A stretch of 64,000 nucleotides of DNA from an uncultured bacterium. Lineage in GTDB: Bacteria; Bacteroidota; Bacteroidia; Bacteroidales; Bacteroidaceae. A program made the translations under genes and the position numbers. The stretch is taken from assembly GCA_905216095.1 (NCBI GenBank), contig CAJMSQ010000009.1, positions 8,706 to 72,705 of the forward strand, given 5' to 3'. How positions within the stretch are numbered: the first letter of the stretch is position 1; the number at the start of each line of letters is the position of its first letter. The notes under the pieces are model-generated. The model saw only the letters and a list, made by a program, of their open reading frames with translations. It did no database searches and had not been told where the DNA came from. Shown here in pieces: positions 55,738 through 64,000 of the stretch.

Positions 55738-56484
55738 TTACATGTTCATGCCGCCGTCCACCTGGATGACTTGTCCGCTGATGTAAGAGGACATGTCGGA
55801 AGCCAGGAATGTAGCCACGTCGGCGATGTCTTCGGGTTTTCCGCCGCGACGCAGGGGGATGGCTTTCATCCACTCCTTGCGGACGTCTTCGCTGAGGGCG
55901 GCCGTCATGGCGGTCTCGATGAATCCGGGGGCGATGGCGTTGGCACGAATGCCGCGGCTGCCCATTTCCTGGGCTACGCTCTTGGCCAGGGCGATGAGGC
56001 CGGCCTTCGATGCCGCGTAGTTGCTCTGTCCGGCGTTTCCGTGTACGCCTACGACGCTGGCCATGTTGATGATGGAGCCGCTGCGCTGGCGCATCATGAT
56101 GGGGGTGCAGGCGTGGATGAAGTTGAATGCGGACTTGAGGTTTACGGCGATGACGGCATCCCACTGTCCCTCGGACATGCGCATCATGAGGCCATCCTTC
56201 GTGATGCCGGCATTATTGACCAGAATGTCGATGCTGCCGAAATCCTCGTGTACCTTATTTACCACTTCTTCCGTCTGTGCGAAGTCGGCTGCGTTGGAGG
56301 CGTATGCGATACACTTTACGCCTTTGGCTTCGATTTCGGCTTTGGTCGCTTCGCCGTTTTCGTCGATGACGAGGTCGGTGAATGCGATGTTCGCACCCTC
56401 TTCTGCAAATTTAAGTGCGATGGCCTTGCCGATGCCGCGTGCGGCACCTGTTATCAATGCGGTTTTTCCGGTTAAAAGTCCCAT
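55738..56484 (-). CDS. fabG: 3-oxoacyl-[acyl-carrier-protein] reductase
   Basis: A 248-residue short-chain dehydrogenase with the NADPH-binding TGAARGIG (12-19), NNAG (90-93) and the catalytic set S143, Y156 and K160 in SNYAASK. The sequence MRMSEGQWDAVIAVNLKSAF is typical of FabG. It reduces 3-oxoacyl-ACP in fatty acid synthesis. It follows a TetR gene on the same strand (about 105 bases), which may control it. Confidence 0.94.
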   Translation of the reverse strand: MGLLTGKTALITGAARGIGKAIALKFAEEGANIAFTDLVIDENGEATKAEIEAKGVKCIAYASNAADFAQTEEVVNKVHEDFGSIDILVNNAGITKDGLMMRMSEGQWDAVIAVNLKSAFNFIHACTPIMMRQRSGSIINMASVVGVHGNAGQSNYAASKAGLIALAKSVAQEMGSRGIRANAIAPGFIETAMTAALSEDVRKEWMKAIPLRRGGKPEDIADVATFLASDMSSYISGQVIQVDGGMNM

Positions 56485-56589
56485 TTTGTTGTGGTTTTTA
56501 TGAAATTTGGTGAATAAATCCGTTGTTGAGGTCTGTGGCGGTGTTTCTTCATGCGGCGTTCCGCATGTCCTGCCTGCCGCAGCCGTGCG

Positions 56590-57183
56590 TCATGGCGCGG
56601 TGTTCATGCCGAGCGCGCGGCGCACGATGCCCATCACGATGGGGTAGGTGTCGGCTTCGGTAAGCCCTTCGCCCAGCCGGTCGTAGATGTAAGGCACTTC
56701 CAAGCCTTTCACGCTGTAATGGATGATGTCTGCCATGAGCTGGACGTTGTCTATGCGGAATTTGGCGGCGGCGATGCCTTCTTCCAATACGCGGCGAAGG
56801 ATGTCCCGCTCTTCTTCGTCAAATTTACGCCTGACTTTTTCCACCATCCAGATGTTGCGGAAAAACTCGGCACGCAACGAGCCGTTACGTGTGACGGTCT
56901 CGCGTATCATGTTCAGGTGGGTGTAAATTAGCGTCAGTATCTTTTGTTCCGGTTCCGTGCTCATGTTGGCCACCTCGTCCATCTTTTCGGACAATCTTTC
57001 GAGTTCTCCCTCGATGACGGCATGGTAGATGTCTTCCTTGTTCCGGAAGTAAGTGTAGAGCGTTCGCCTTCCTTTTCCCGACGAAGCGGCGATGTCGTTC
57101 ATCGTTGTGGCATCCAGCCCTTGCCGGGCAAAGAGTTCGCGGGCCACCTCTACAAGTTTCTGACGCGTTTTGCTGATAGACAT
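56590..57183 (-). CDS. TetR/AcrR-family transcriptional regulator
   Basis: A 197-residue protein. Residues about 8-55 form the TetR helix-turn-helix (ARELFARQGLDATTMNDIAASSGKGRRTLYTYFRNKEDIY region). The rest is the helical ligand-binding domain. It is the first gene of a TetR-fabG unit, which recalls Bacteroidota fatty-acid regulators. The ligand could be an acyl-CoA but this is not shown. Confidence 0.9.
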   Translation of the reverse strand: MSISKTRQKLVEVARELFARQGLDATTMNDIAASSGKGRRTLYTYFRNKEDIYHAVIEGELERLSEKMDEVANMSTEPEQKILTLIYTHLNMIRETVTRNGSLRAEFFRNIWMVEKVRRKFDEEERDILRRVLEEGIAAAKFRIDNVQLMADIIHYSVKGLEVPYIYDRLGEGLTEADTYPIVMGIVRRALGMNTAP

Positions 57184-57274
57184 ATCTCGTTTGTTAGTTG
57201 CATGAGGCCGTAAATAGCTTGACGCCCCACTTTGCCGCGTGTTGTTTCAGACTGCACGAGCGGCTAACCATGTG

Positions 57275-57305
57275 CAAAGGTACGGCTTTTTCGGCACAAA
57301 CCAAA
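57275..57305 (-). promoter_or_regulatory. Promoter of the TetR-fabG operon
   Basis: Minus-strand TTTG (57302-57305), exactly 19 bases, TACCTTTG (57275-57282), followed by C. Full consensus match; a plausible place for TetR autoregulation. Confidence 0.75.
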
Positions 57306-57450
57306 GCATTGTGGGCAAAAAAGCGGTTTCCGGCCGCCTTATGCGATAGGAAACCGCCGCTGTGTCGTTATGTCTTGTGGATGTCGGGCGAAACCGGACG
57401 GCCTATGTCTGTATTTGTCTTTCTGTGTCGCGTAAGTCGTACGATTGTCT

Positions 57451-57458
57451 TACCTTTG
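57451..57458 (+). promoter_or_regulatory. -7 box of the RluA-type synthase gene
   Basis: TACCTTTG followed by C, 33 bases before the first ATG of the gene. Confidence 0.6.
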
Positions 57459-57491
57459 CACCGGAAAACTATTGTCGGACTTTGAAACACG

Positions 57492-58226
57492 ATGTATTCA
57501 CTCATGGATATACTTTACGAAGACAACCATATACTTGTCGTCAATAAACAGGCGGGCGAGATTGTGCAGGGCGACAAGACGGGCGACCGTACGCTGGCCG
57601 ACGACGCGAAACAGTATATCAAGGAAAAATATGCCAAGCCCGGTGCCGTTTTTCTCGGTGTGGTGCATCGGTTGGACCGTCCGGTGAGCGGGGTTGTGGT
57701 CTTTGCCCGGACAAGCAAGGCCCTGACGCGGCTCAACGAGATGTTTCGTGCGGGAAAGGTGCACAAGACGTATCATGCCATTGTGCCGGCTTTGCCGGTG
57801 ACCGCCGCGGCCGGTCCGGATGAAGAGCGTTCCGCAGGCGGTGGGTGGATAGAGCTTCGCCATTGGCTCACGCGTAACGAGAGACAGAACCGGGCCTATG
57901 CGCATCGTGGGGAAGTGCCGGGCGGGAAAGCGGCCTGGTTGGATTATCGCACGATAGCGCGGGCCGAGCGTTACGATTTGCTCGAGGTGCGGCTGCATAC
58001 CGGCCGTCACCATCAGATTCGTTGCCAGTTGGCTGCAGCCGGCCGCATTATCCGCGGTGACCTGAAGTATGGTGCGCCGCGCTCAAATCCCGATGGGAGT
58101 ATATGCCTGCACGCCCGCCATATTGAGTTTGAGCATCCGGTCAGTCATCAGCCGGTTTCTGTCACGGCTGCCTATCCGGCGCTGCCGCTGTGGCGCGTTT
58201 TTGATGCGGGGCAGGCTGCGGATTGA
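57492..58226 (+). CDS. RluA-family RNA pseudouridine synthase
   Basis: A 244-residue protein. The catalytic Asp is D62 in HRLDRPVSGVVVFAR; the C-terminal motif HHQIRCQLAAAG is also typical. There is no N-terminal S4 domain, so this is the short RluA/YqcB form. It converts uridine to pseudouridine in rRNA or tRNA; the target site is unknown. ATG at 57504 (MDILYED) is a second possible start. Confidence 0.92.
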   Translation: MYSLMDILYEDNHILVVNKQAGEIVQGDKTGDRTLADDAKQYIKEKYAKPGAVFLGVVHRLDRPVSGVVVFARTSKALTRLNEMFRAGKVHKTYHAIVPALPVTAAAGPDEERSAGGGWIELRHWLTRNERQNRAYAHRGEVPGGKAAWLDYRTIARAERYDLLEVRLHTGRHHQIRCQLAAAGRIIRGDLKYGAPRSNPDGSICLHARHIEFEHPVSHQPVSVTAAYPALPLWRVFDAGQAAD

Positions 58227-58333
58227 TGGCGCGCTGTGCCCTATTTGCGGATTTTTGTACCCTTTACGGCATCGGTGTTGGTTGAAAGTGCGAGCTTGTT
58301 GATGGGGAAATGCAGCTTTTGCGGAAAAAGTAG

Positions 58334-58341
58334 TAACTTTG
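58334..58341 (+). promoter_or_regulatory. -7 box of the prfC promoter
   Basis: TAACTTTG followed by C, 89 bases before the prfC start codon. Confidence 0.55.
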
Positions 58342-58429
58342 CAGCCCTGTGCCGGATGTGCAAGGCATCGGCAGGCTTGTATCCCGATATATCCGGAGGA
58401 CAGGAACTTTTTATGCAATATCTTACGAC

Positions 58430-60001
58430 ATGAATCAAGAAATAGAACGCAGGCGTACTTTTGCCATTATCTCGCACCCTGACGCGGGAAAGACGACCTT
58501 GACTGAAAAACTGCTGTTGTTCGGCGGACAGATACAGGTGGCCGGAGCCGTGAAGAGTAATAAAATAAAGAAAACGGCTACCTCGGACTGGATGGAAATA
58601 GAGAAACAGCGCGGTATATCGGTGACAACTTCGGTGATGGAGTTTGATTATGACGATTACAAGGTGAACATCCTTGACACTCCGGGCCACCAGGACTTTG
58701 CGGAAGACACTTTCCGTACGCTGACAGCCGTTGATTCGGCCATTATCGTGGTGGATGGCGCCAAAGGTGTGGAGACGCAGACGCGCAAACTGATGACGGT
58801 GTGCCGTATGCGCAAGACGCCTGTAATTGTCTTTATCAATAAAATGGACCGTGAGGGACGTGACCCGTTCGACCTGCTGGACGAACTGGAGGACGAACTG
58901 CAAATCAAAGTGCGCCCCTTGTCTTGGCCCATCAACCAGGGAGCGCGTTTCAAAGGCGTATACAATATATATGAACAACAGCTCAATCTTTTTACCGCAG
59001 ACAAGCAGAAGGTGACGGAAAAAGTTGCTGTAGACATCAATAAACCGGGCGAACTGGAAGCCAACGTGGGCGAACAGGATGCCATGAAGCTGCGTGAAGA
59101 CCTGGAACTGGTGGAAGGTGTTTATCCTGAGTTCGACGTGAATGCCTATCTTGCGGCAGACGTGGCCCCGGTGTTTTTCGGTTCCGCTTTGAATAACTTC
59201 GGCGTAAAGGAACTGCTTGACTGCTTTGTCAAGATTGCGCCCGCGCCGCGTCCCACCTTGGCCGAGGAACGTGAAGTAAAGCCGGATGAGCAGAAGTTCA
59301 CGGGTTTCGTTTTCAAAATCACGGCCAACATCGACCCGAACCATCGTTCGTGCATCGCTTTCTGCAAGGTTTGTTCCGGCAAATTTGTGCGTAATGCGCC
59401 CTATCTGCACGTGCGGCAGGGCAAGACCCTGCGCTTCTCCTCGCCTACCCAGTTCATGGCGCAGCGTAAGAGTACCATCGACGAGGCCTGGCCGGGTGAC
59501 ATCGTGGGTCTGCCCGATAACGGTATTTTCAAGATAGGCGATACGCTCACCGAGGGCGAACAATTGCACTTCCGTGGCTTGCCTTCGTTCTCGCCCGAGA
59601 TGTTCAAGTATATAGAGAATGCGGACCCGATGAAAACCAAACAGCTCAACAAAGGCATTGAGCAGCTCATGGACGAGGGTGTGGCCCAGTTGTTCGTAAA
59701 TCAGTTCAACGGACGCAAGATTATTGGTACGGTTGGCCAATTGCAGTTCGAGGTGATTCAGTATCGTCTGGAGAATGAATATAATGCGAAGTGCCGTTGG
59801 GAACCGGTATCACTTTACAAAGCCTGCTGGATAGAGAGTGATGACGAAGCGGAACTTGAGGCATTCAAGAAGCGCAAGTACCAATACATGGCCAAAGACC
59901 GCGAAGGGCGTGATGTGTTCCTCGCCGACTCTGGATATGTGCTGCAAATGGCGCAGCATGACTTTGAAAACATCCGTTTCCATTTTTCGAGCGAATTCTG
60001 A
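58430..60001 (+). CDS. prfC: Peptide chain release factor 3
   Basis: A 523-residue translational GTPase. G1 HPDAGKTT (16-23), DTPGHQDF (G3), NKMDR (G4) and the C-terminal RF3 domain ([20 protein letters not shown] in part) are present. RF3 removes RF1/RF2 from the ribosome after termination. The upstream in-frame extension to 58349 lies over the promoter and is not used. Its terminator is in the ATGTAG array at 60062. Confidence 0.95.
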   Translation: MNQEIERRRTFAIISHPDAGKTTLTEKLLLFGGQIQVAGAVKSNKIKKTATSDWMEIEKQRGISVTTSVMEFDYDDYKVNILDTPGHQDFAEDTFRTLTAVDSAIIVVDGAKGVETQTRKLMTVCRMRKTPVIVFINKMDREGRDPFDLLDELEDELQIKVRPLSWPINQGARFKGVYNIYEQQLNLFTADKQKVTEKVAVDINKPGELEANVGEQDAMKLREDLELVEGVYPEFDVNAYLAADVAPVFFGSALNNFGVKELLDCFVKIAPAPRPTLAEEREVKPDEQKFTGFVFKITANIDPNHRSCIAFCKVCSGKFVRNAPYLHVRQGKTLRFSSPTQFMAQRKSTIDEAWPGDIVGLPDNGIFKIGDTLTEGEQLHFRGLPSFSPEMFKYIENADPMKTKQLNKGIEQLMDEGVAQLFVNQFNGRKIIGTVGQLQFEVIQYRLENEYNAKCRWEPVSLYKACWIESDDEAELEAFKKRKYQYMAKDREGRDVFLADSGYVLQMAQHDFENIRFHFSSEF

Positions 60002-60061
60002 ACATAGATACCTTTGAGGCCGGGTCTCGGAATTTTGTACCGATGAAACACGGAATAAAAA

Positions 60062-60106
60062 CTACAAGCCGTTGAGGATAATCTCTCTCGGCTTGTAGCC
60101 TTTTTT
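60062..60106 (+). terminator. Terminator of prfC made from an ATGTAG-family inverted repeat
   Basis: CTACAAGCCG (60062-60071) pairs with CGGCTTGTAG (60089-60098) over a 17-base loop, followed by CCTTTTTT. Its arms end in the same CTACAA/TTGTAG sequences as the palindromes of the dispersed repeat. Confidence 0.8.
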
Positions 60107-60166
60107 AGATGGCATGTAGTCGCGCGTACATGCCATGTAGTTCGTCTTAGATGGCATGTAGTTTTG
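60062..60166. repeat. ATGTAG palindrome array 2
   Basis: After the terminator hairpin come GATGGCATGTAG, TACATGCCATGTAG and GATGGCATGTAG units separated by 8-10 bases. It is the same sequence family as array 1 and the cores of copies 3 and 4. The remaining part of the gap (to 60448) holds the helicase promoter and nothing else I recognise. Confidence 0.78.
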
Positions 60167-60320
60167 ATGCCCGTAATGCCAATCAAAAAACAATGAGTCT
60201 GACGCTGCATTGATTTTATTTGTCATTGAATTATTTTGATGTTGTGTTGGCGAACCGCATATTAATTGGCGGTGAAGAAAAAGCAGAGAAATGTCGGCGT
60301 GTATTTTTTACAAATATTAT

Positions 60321-60328
60321 TACCTTTG
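60321..60328 (+). promoter_or_regulatory. -7 box of the PLD-helicase gene
   Basis: TACCTTTG, 121 bases before the start codon, in AT-rich DNA. Confidence 0.55.
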
Positions 60329-60448
60329 TAGGGCAATGTTAATCTCACGTATGACGCAATTGGCAGCCTGTTCGACATAAGTGGGCGGGTGCAATAATAA
60401 GAAAACTTTGTGGCTTGAAAATCTAAAAAAAAGATTAATATCAATCAT

Positions 60449-63400
60449 ATGTCTGAAAATCACATCAATTCCCATATTTTTACCAACAAGAACGGTAACA
60501 CGCTTATGCGTGAGTTTGAAGGAGTTCTTAGCAATAATCCTTCAATAAAGAATCTTGATGCTATGGTTGGATTTCTTCGTGCATCAGGTTATTTCTCACT
60601 GCGGCCATTTTTAGACAATATCAATAAAACTCGTGTCCTTATTGGCATTGATGTGGACAAATATATAGTAGAAGCTGCACGTCAAGGTAGGATGTTTTTC
60701 GGAGCAGAGGAAGAAGTAAAGGAGGACTGCTTGCGACAGATTCGTCGGGATATAGAGAGTTCCGGATATAAGAAGGATATAGAAGACGGTATATTTCAAA
60801 TGGTAAAGGATTTGGCTGACGGTAAATTAGAACTTCGGGCCCATCCATCCAAGAGAATCCATGCAAAGATGTACGTACTTTATCCCGATGGTTTTAACCA
60901 ATACACGCAGGGCATGGCTATAACGGGGTCAAGCAACCTTTCCGGCAATGGCCTAGGCATAACCGAAGACAAACAGTATGAGTTTAATGTCAAAATGGCT
61001 CAATATGATGATGTGAAGTTTGCCAAGGATGAGTTTGAAGAACTTTGGAAAGAGGCCGAGGGCTGTGAGATAACGGCCGAGGAGCTTAAGGCGAATATTG
61101 AACGAACCTATCTCAAAGGCGATGTCTCCCCGTATGACCTTTATATAAAGATGTTGATGGAGTATTTCTCTGATCGGGTTTTGGAGTCGGATAATGATGA
61201 CGCCGTGGATGTTCCTGACGGATATACCAAATATGATTACCAGATGGATGCTGTGATAGAGGGCTATCAGAAACTTCTGCGGTATGATGGTTTCTTTCTC
61301 GCAGATGTTGTGGGTTTGGGAAAAACCGTTATTGCCACCATGATTGCAAAGAAATTCCTTTTGGAGAATGGCAAGGAGAATACAAAGATTCTTGTTGTTT
61401 ATCCTCCTGCCGTTGAACAGAACTGGAAGACGACTTTCAAAGATTTTGGCATTGATAAGTATACAAAATTCATTACCAACGGTAGCTTGAATAAAGTGCT
61501 TGATGAGGAGAATTATGACTATTGGAATGCAGACGAATATGATCTTATTCTTGTGGATGAGGCTCACAAGTTCCGTTCTCATACCACCAATGCCTTTGAG
61601 CAGTTACAGGAAATCTGCAAGATGCCGCGTATCAACCAAGGACATATTGAGGGATACAAGAAAAAGGTAATGCTTATTTCTGCCACGCCAATGAACAACT
61701 CCCCTGCTGATATTTACAATGAGATACTTCTATTCCAAGACCCGCGCCATTGTACCATTGATGGCGTAGCAAACTTGACTGCGTTCTTCAGTCCGCTAAT
61801 AAAAGAGTTCAAGCGATTCCGTCGAGAACCGGATTTTGACCTTAAAAAGTTCAAGAAGTTGGCAGAACAAGTGCGTGACCGCATAATCAAGCCATTGACG
61901 GTACGACGTACCCGCACTGATATTGAAAGCGTACCTCGATATAATAAAGACGTGAATGGTTTCCCAAAGGTTGAACGGCCTATAGAGAAGCGTTATGAAC
62001 TCAATGAGCATTTGGCTGACCTGTTTGAAAAAGCTATGCTTACCTTGACTAAGGAACTGAGCTATGCACGTTATCAGGCTATAGCATATCTAAAGCCAGA
62101 AGCTGCCAACGGACTTTATGATAATGCTGAGACTATTAGCCGCTCTTTGGCAGGAATACGCAAAAATGGTTTGGTCAAACGTCTGGAAAGTAGCTTTCAT
62201 GCGTTTAAGGTCTCCATTAATAATTTTAAGCAAGCCAATCAAAACATGATTGACATGTTTAATAACAATAAGGTGTTTATTGCTCCAGACCTTGATATCA
62301 ACAATCTTCTTGTAGCAGGTTGGAATGAAGAAGAAATTGAAGAGAAATTAAATGCAAAGGCGCAGGATAATCCCAAGAATGCTGTATTCAAAGCGGATGA
62401 TTTTAATCCTAAGTTTATCGAAAAGTTAAAAGCAGACCAAGCCATACTTGAGCAGATGTGTGATGATTGGTCGAGCGTAACAGATGCAGACGATTCAAAA
62501 TTTTCCAAATTCAATGAATTGTTAAAGCATGAGTTGTTCAAGATAGAACGTAATCCAGAACAAAAGTTAGTCGTATTCTCTGAATCCGTAGATACGGTGG
62601 AATATCTCGCCAAGCGTATCAATCGAAAAGATGTGTTGGTCGTTTCTGCAAAGAATCGCAGTAATTTGTTCAAGACGATAAGGGAAAACTTCGATGCCAA
62701 CTTTAAGAATCAGCTTAACGATTACAATATCATCCTTACCACTGATGTCTTGGCCGAAGGCATTAATCTTCACCGTTCAAATGTAATCGTGAACTACGAC
62801 ACTCCATGGAATGCAACCCGTCTGATGCAACGTATCGGTCGTGTCAATCGTATAGGCTCTGTGTCGAAGCATATCTATAACTATGTGTTCTATCCTTCGC
62901 GTGAAGGGAATAGGGAAATCAACCTCAATCAGATTGCATTGAGCAAAATACAAACGTTCCATTCCACATTCGGAGAAGACAATCAGATTTATTCACAAGA
63001 GGAGGTGATAGATCGCAATCTTGGAAAACTTTTTGACGAAGCTATGCAGGAGCAAAAGAAGGATAAGAACCAAGAACTGCCTTATTATGAAGAACTGCGA
63101 ACGCTCTACAATACCAATCGTCGGGAGTATAATCGTATTGCCCGACTGTCTCTTCGTAGTCGTACGGGACGAGCCTTACGCAGTATCGACGGCGTTACCT
63201 TGTCCGGTGATACGTTGGTGTTTCTTAAAACAAATTTCCGCAAAGTATTCTTCTTAGTTTCGGACGATGCCAAAGAACTCTCAGTGCTCGATGCGTTGAA
63301 GTATTTCAAGGCAACCCCGGAAGAGTGTTCTGTGGAACGCATCAGACAGCACCATGAACACGTGGAAAAGGCATTGTGTAAATTTCGGGCCATACAGAAC

Positions 63401-63772
63401 AAGGAAATGCAGATGCAGGAATCGAGACAGGACAATCCGGGCAGTAGGGGAGTGCAAATCGGTACGGCAATCAACCTGCTGAACGATTTCTTGAACAGAA
63501 TAGATGACAGCGAAATTTACTTGAAGGTAGCCCAACTGAAAACTCTTGCCGAGCACGGAGTTATTACCTATATCTCGAAAAGGCTGCAACGCATACAGAA
63601 GGACTTGCGCCGTACCGGTGGAAAAGCGCGCATGACACCAGACGAAGCCCTGACCGAAATCATACAAATGGCTAAAAAGTATGCACCCTATTACACGGCG
63701 GAAGAGGCATTGCTGAAGACGCAAGAAACCGATGCGGAAATCATATTGTCAGAATCATTCGAAGAAGCGTAA
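60449..63772 (+). CDS. PLD-nuclease-like/SNF2-type helicase fusion, restriction system component
   Basis: A 1107-residue protein. Residues about 1-200 form a phospholipase D-like domain with one clear HxK (H138-A-K140 in IHAKMYVL) followed by TGSSNLSGNGL. Residues about 250-870 form a superfamily 2 helicase: GLGKT (K292), DEAH (370-373), LISATPMNN, and QRIGRVNRIG as motif VI. The C-terminal 230 residues are helical. Proteins of this make-up occur beside Eco57I-type methyltransferases in type I-like or type IIG-like restriction and other defence loci. The next gene begins 3 bases downstream and has that look. The gene is more AT-rich than prfC, which suggests transfer. Confidence 0.85.
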   Translation: MSENHINSHIFTNKNGNTLMREFEGVLSNNPSIKNLDAMVGFLRASGYFSLRPFLDNINKTRVLIGIDVDKYIVEAARQGRMFFGAEEEVKEDCLRQIRRDIESSGYKKDIEDGIFQMVKDLADGKLELRAHPSKRIHAKMYVLYPDGFNQYTQGMAITGSSNLSGNGLGITEDKQYEFNVKMAQYDDVKFAKDEFEELWKEAEGCEITAEELKANIERTYLKGDVSPYDLYIKMLMEYFSDRVLESDNDDAVDVPDGYTKYDYQMDAVIEGYQKLLRYDGFFLADVVGLGKTVIATMIAKKFLLENGKENTKILVVYPPAVEQNWKTTFKDFGIDKYTKFITNGSLNKVLDEENYDYWNADEYDLILVDEAHKFRSHTTNAFEQLQEICKMPRINQGHIEGYKKKVMLISATPMNNSPADIYNEILLFQDPRHCTIDGVANLTAFFSPLIKEFKRFRREPDFDLKKFKKLAEQVRDRIIKPLTVRRTRTDIESVPRYNKDVNGFPKVERPIEKRYELNEHLADLFEKAMLTLTKELSYARYQAIAYLKPEAANGLYDNAETISRSLAGIRKNGLVKRLESSFHAFKVSINNFKQANQNMIDMFNNNKVFIAPDLDINNLLVAGWNEEEIEEKLNAKAQDNPKNAVFKADDFNPKFIEKLKADQAILEQMCDDWSSVTDADDSKFSKFNELLKHELFKIERNPEQKLVVFSESVDTVEYLAKRINRKDVLVVSAKNRSNLFKTIRENFDANFKNQLNDYNIILTTDVLAEGINLHRSNVIVNYDTPWNATRLMQRIGRVNRIGSVSKHIYNYVFYPSREGNREINLNQIALSKIQTFHSTFGEDNQIYSQEEVIDRNLGKLFDEAMQEQKKDKNQELPYYEELRTLYNTNRREYNRIARLSLRSRTGRALRSIDGVTLSGDTLVFLKTNFRKVFFLVSDDAKELSVLDALKYFKATPEECSVERIRQHHEHVEKALCKFRAIQNKEMQMQESRQDNPGSRGVQIGTAINLLNDFLNRIDDSEIYLKVAQLKTLAEHGVITYISKRLQRIQKDLRRTGGKARMTPDEALTEIIQMAKKYAPYYTAEEALLKTQETDAEIILSESFEEA

Positions 63773-63775
63773 ATC

Positions 63776-64000
63776 ATGAACTACAAGGAAGTCATTGAAG
63801 CAAAATATAATCGTGAAGCATGGCAAAATCTACTCCACGACATTTTTCGTAACAAAGCTGTTTTTTGGAGCACACCCTCACCTGTGAATGTGAATTGCCA
63901 ATTGGCGAAACAGGCACTTAGACTGGGAAGTATCAAACTTACGGACGGTAATATTATAGCCGTCTATGAAGTGGAACTCAGTGACAACGTTAAAATTGAA
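63776..64000 (+). CDS. Probable Eco57I-type restriction-modification methyltransferase, 5' end only
   Basis: ATG at 63776 is 3 bases after the helicase stop, and the frame is open to the window edge (75 codons). The start MNYKEVIEAKYNREAWQNLL and later GSIKLTDGNIIAVYEVELSD resemble the N-terminal segment of large Eco57I/PglX-like methyltransferase-nuclease proteins that follow PLD-helicases in Bacteroidota. No catalytic motif is in view, so the assignment rests on N-terminal resemblance and context. Confidence 0.6.
   Translation, partial: MNYKEVIEAKYNREAWQNLLHDIFRNKAVFWSTPSPVNVNCQLAKQALRLGSIKLTDGNIIAVYEVELSDNVKIE

Overview
The window looks like chromosomal DNA of a GC-rich member of the Bacteroidales. 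At least a dozen genes and all the tRNAs are preceded by the Bacteroidota -7 box TAnnTTTG, several with TTTG 19-21 bases upstream. Genes generally lack Shine-Dalgarno sequences. The window carries a SusC/SusD pair, glycine-lipid genes, and a NahK-like kinase, all typical of gut Bacteroidota. Genus cannot be fixed from the sequence alone.

Layout. 1-2949: minus-strand housekeeping operon tadA, yraN, MmcQ-like protein, birA and a MATE exporter cut by the window edge. 3494-8670: a large secreted GH2 beta-galactosidase and a sugar nucleotidyltransferase. 8821-12852: FAD oxidoreductase, radA, MerR regulator and flavin reductase. 13160-13469: tRNA-Gln and tRNA-Met. 13594-17406: a frameshifted acyltransferase, tex and a Nudix hydrolase. 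18024-22983: a TolC/HlyD/two-permease exporter. 23479-25333: glsA and glsB, which build glycine lipids. 25460-27707: rubredoxin, superoxide dismutase, nitroreductase and a tyrosine phosphatase. 28147-33419: NahK-like kinase, glycosyltransferase, tRNA-Leu and tRNA-Gly, a Cys-rich lipoprotein, argH and a SRPBCC protein. 34013-43529: a SusC/SusD/lipoprotein/M16 protease/ChaN operon, probably for capture of haem or haem-proteins. 55738-60001: fabG, a TetR regulator, an RluA-type pseudouridine synthase and prfC. 60449-64000: a PLD-helicase and the start of a methyltransferase, probably a restriction-type defence locus running off the edge.

The most unusual region is 43983-54916, a clearly AT-rich block of nine tightly packed minus-strand genes. 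It encodes two Hanks-type Ser/Thr kinases (one with FHA, one membrane-anchored with MORN-like repeats), a membrane-anchored PP2C phosphatase, a zinc-ribbon/FHA-like protein, an FHA-TM-trypsin protease, three exported proteins of unknown function and an outer-membrane barrel with PEGA-like repeats. Together they look like a phospho-signalling circuit that starts in the cytoplasm and ends in the periplasm and outer membrane. A structured, promoter-driven RNA with its own terminator (55042-55364) lies just upstream on the same strand and may be its leader. I do not recognise this gene set as a described system.

Intergenic DNA is also notable. Four copies of a roughly 260-280-base dispersed element (at about 3030, 17525, 23050 and 27717) each carry a promoter followed at once by an intrinsic terminator, then ATGTAG palindromes and a conserved 3' box. 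Related ATGTAG palindrome arrays occur at 33631 and 60062.
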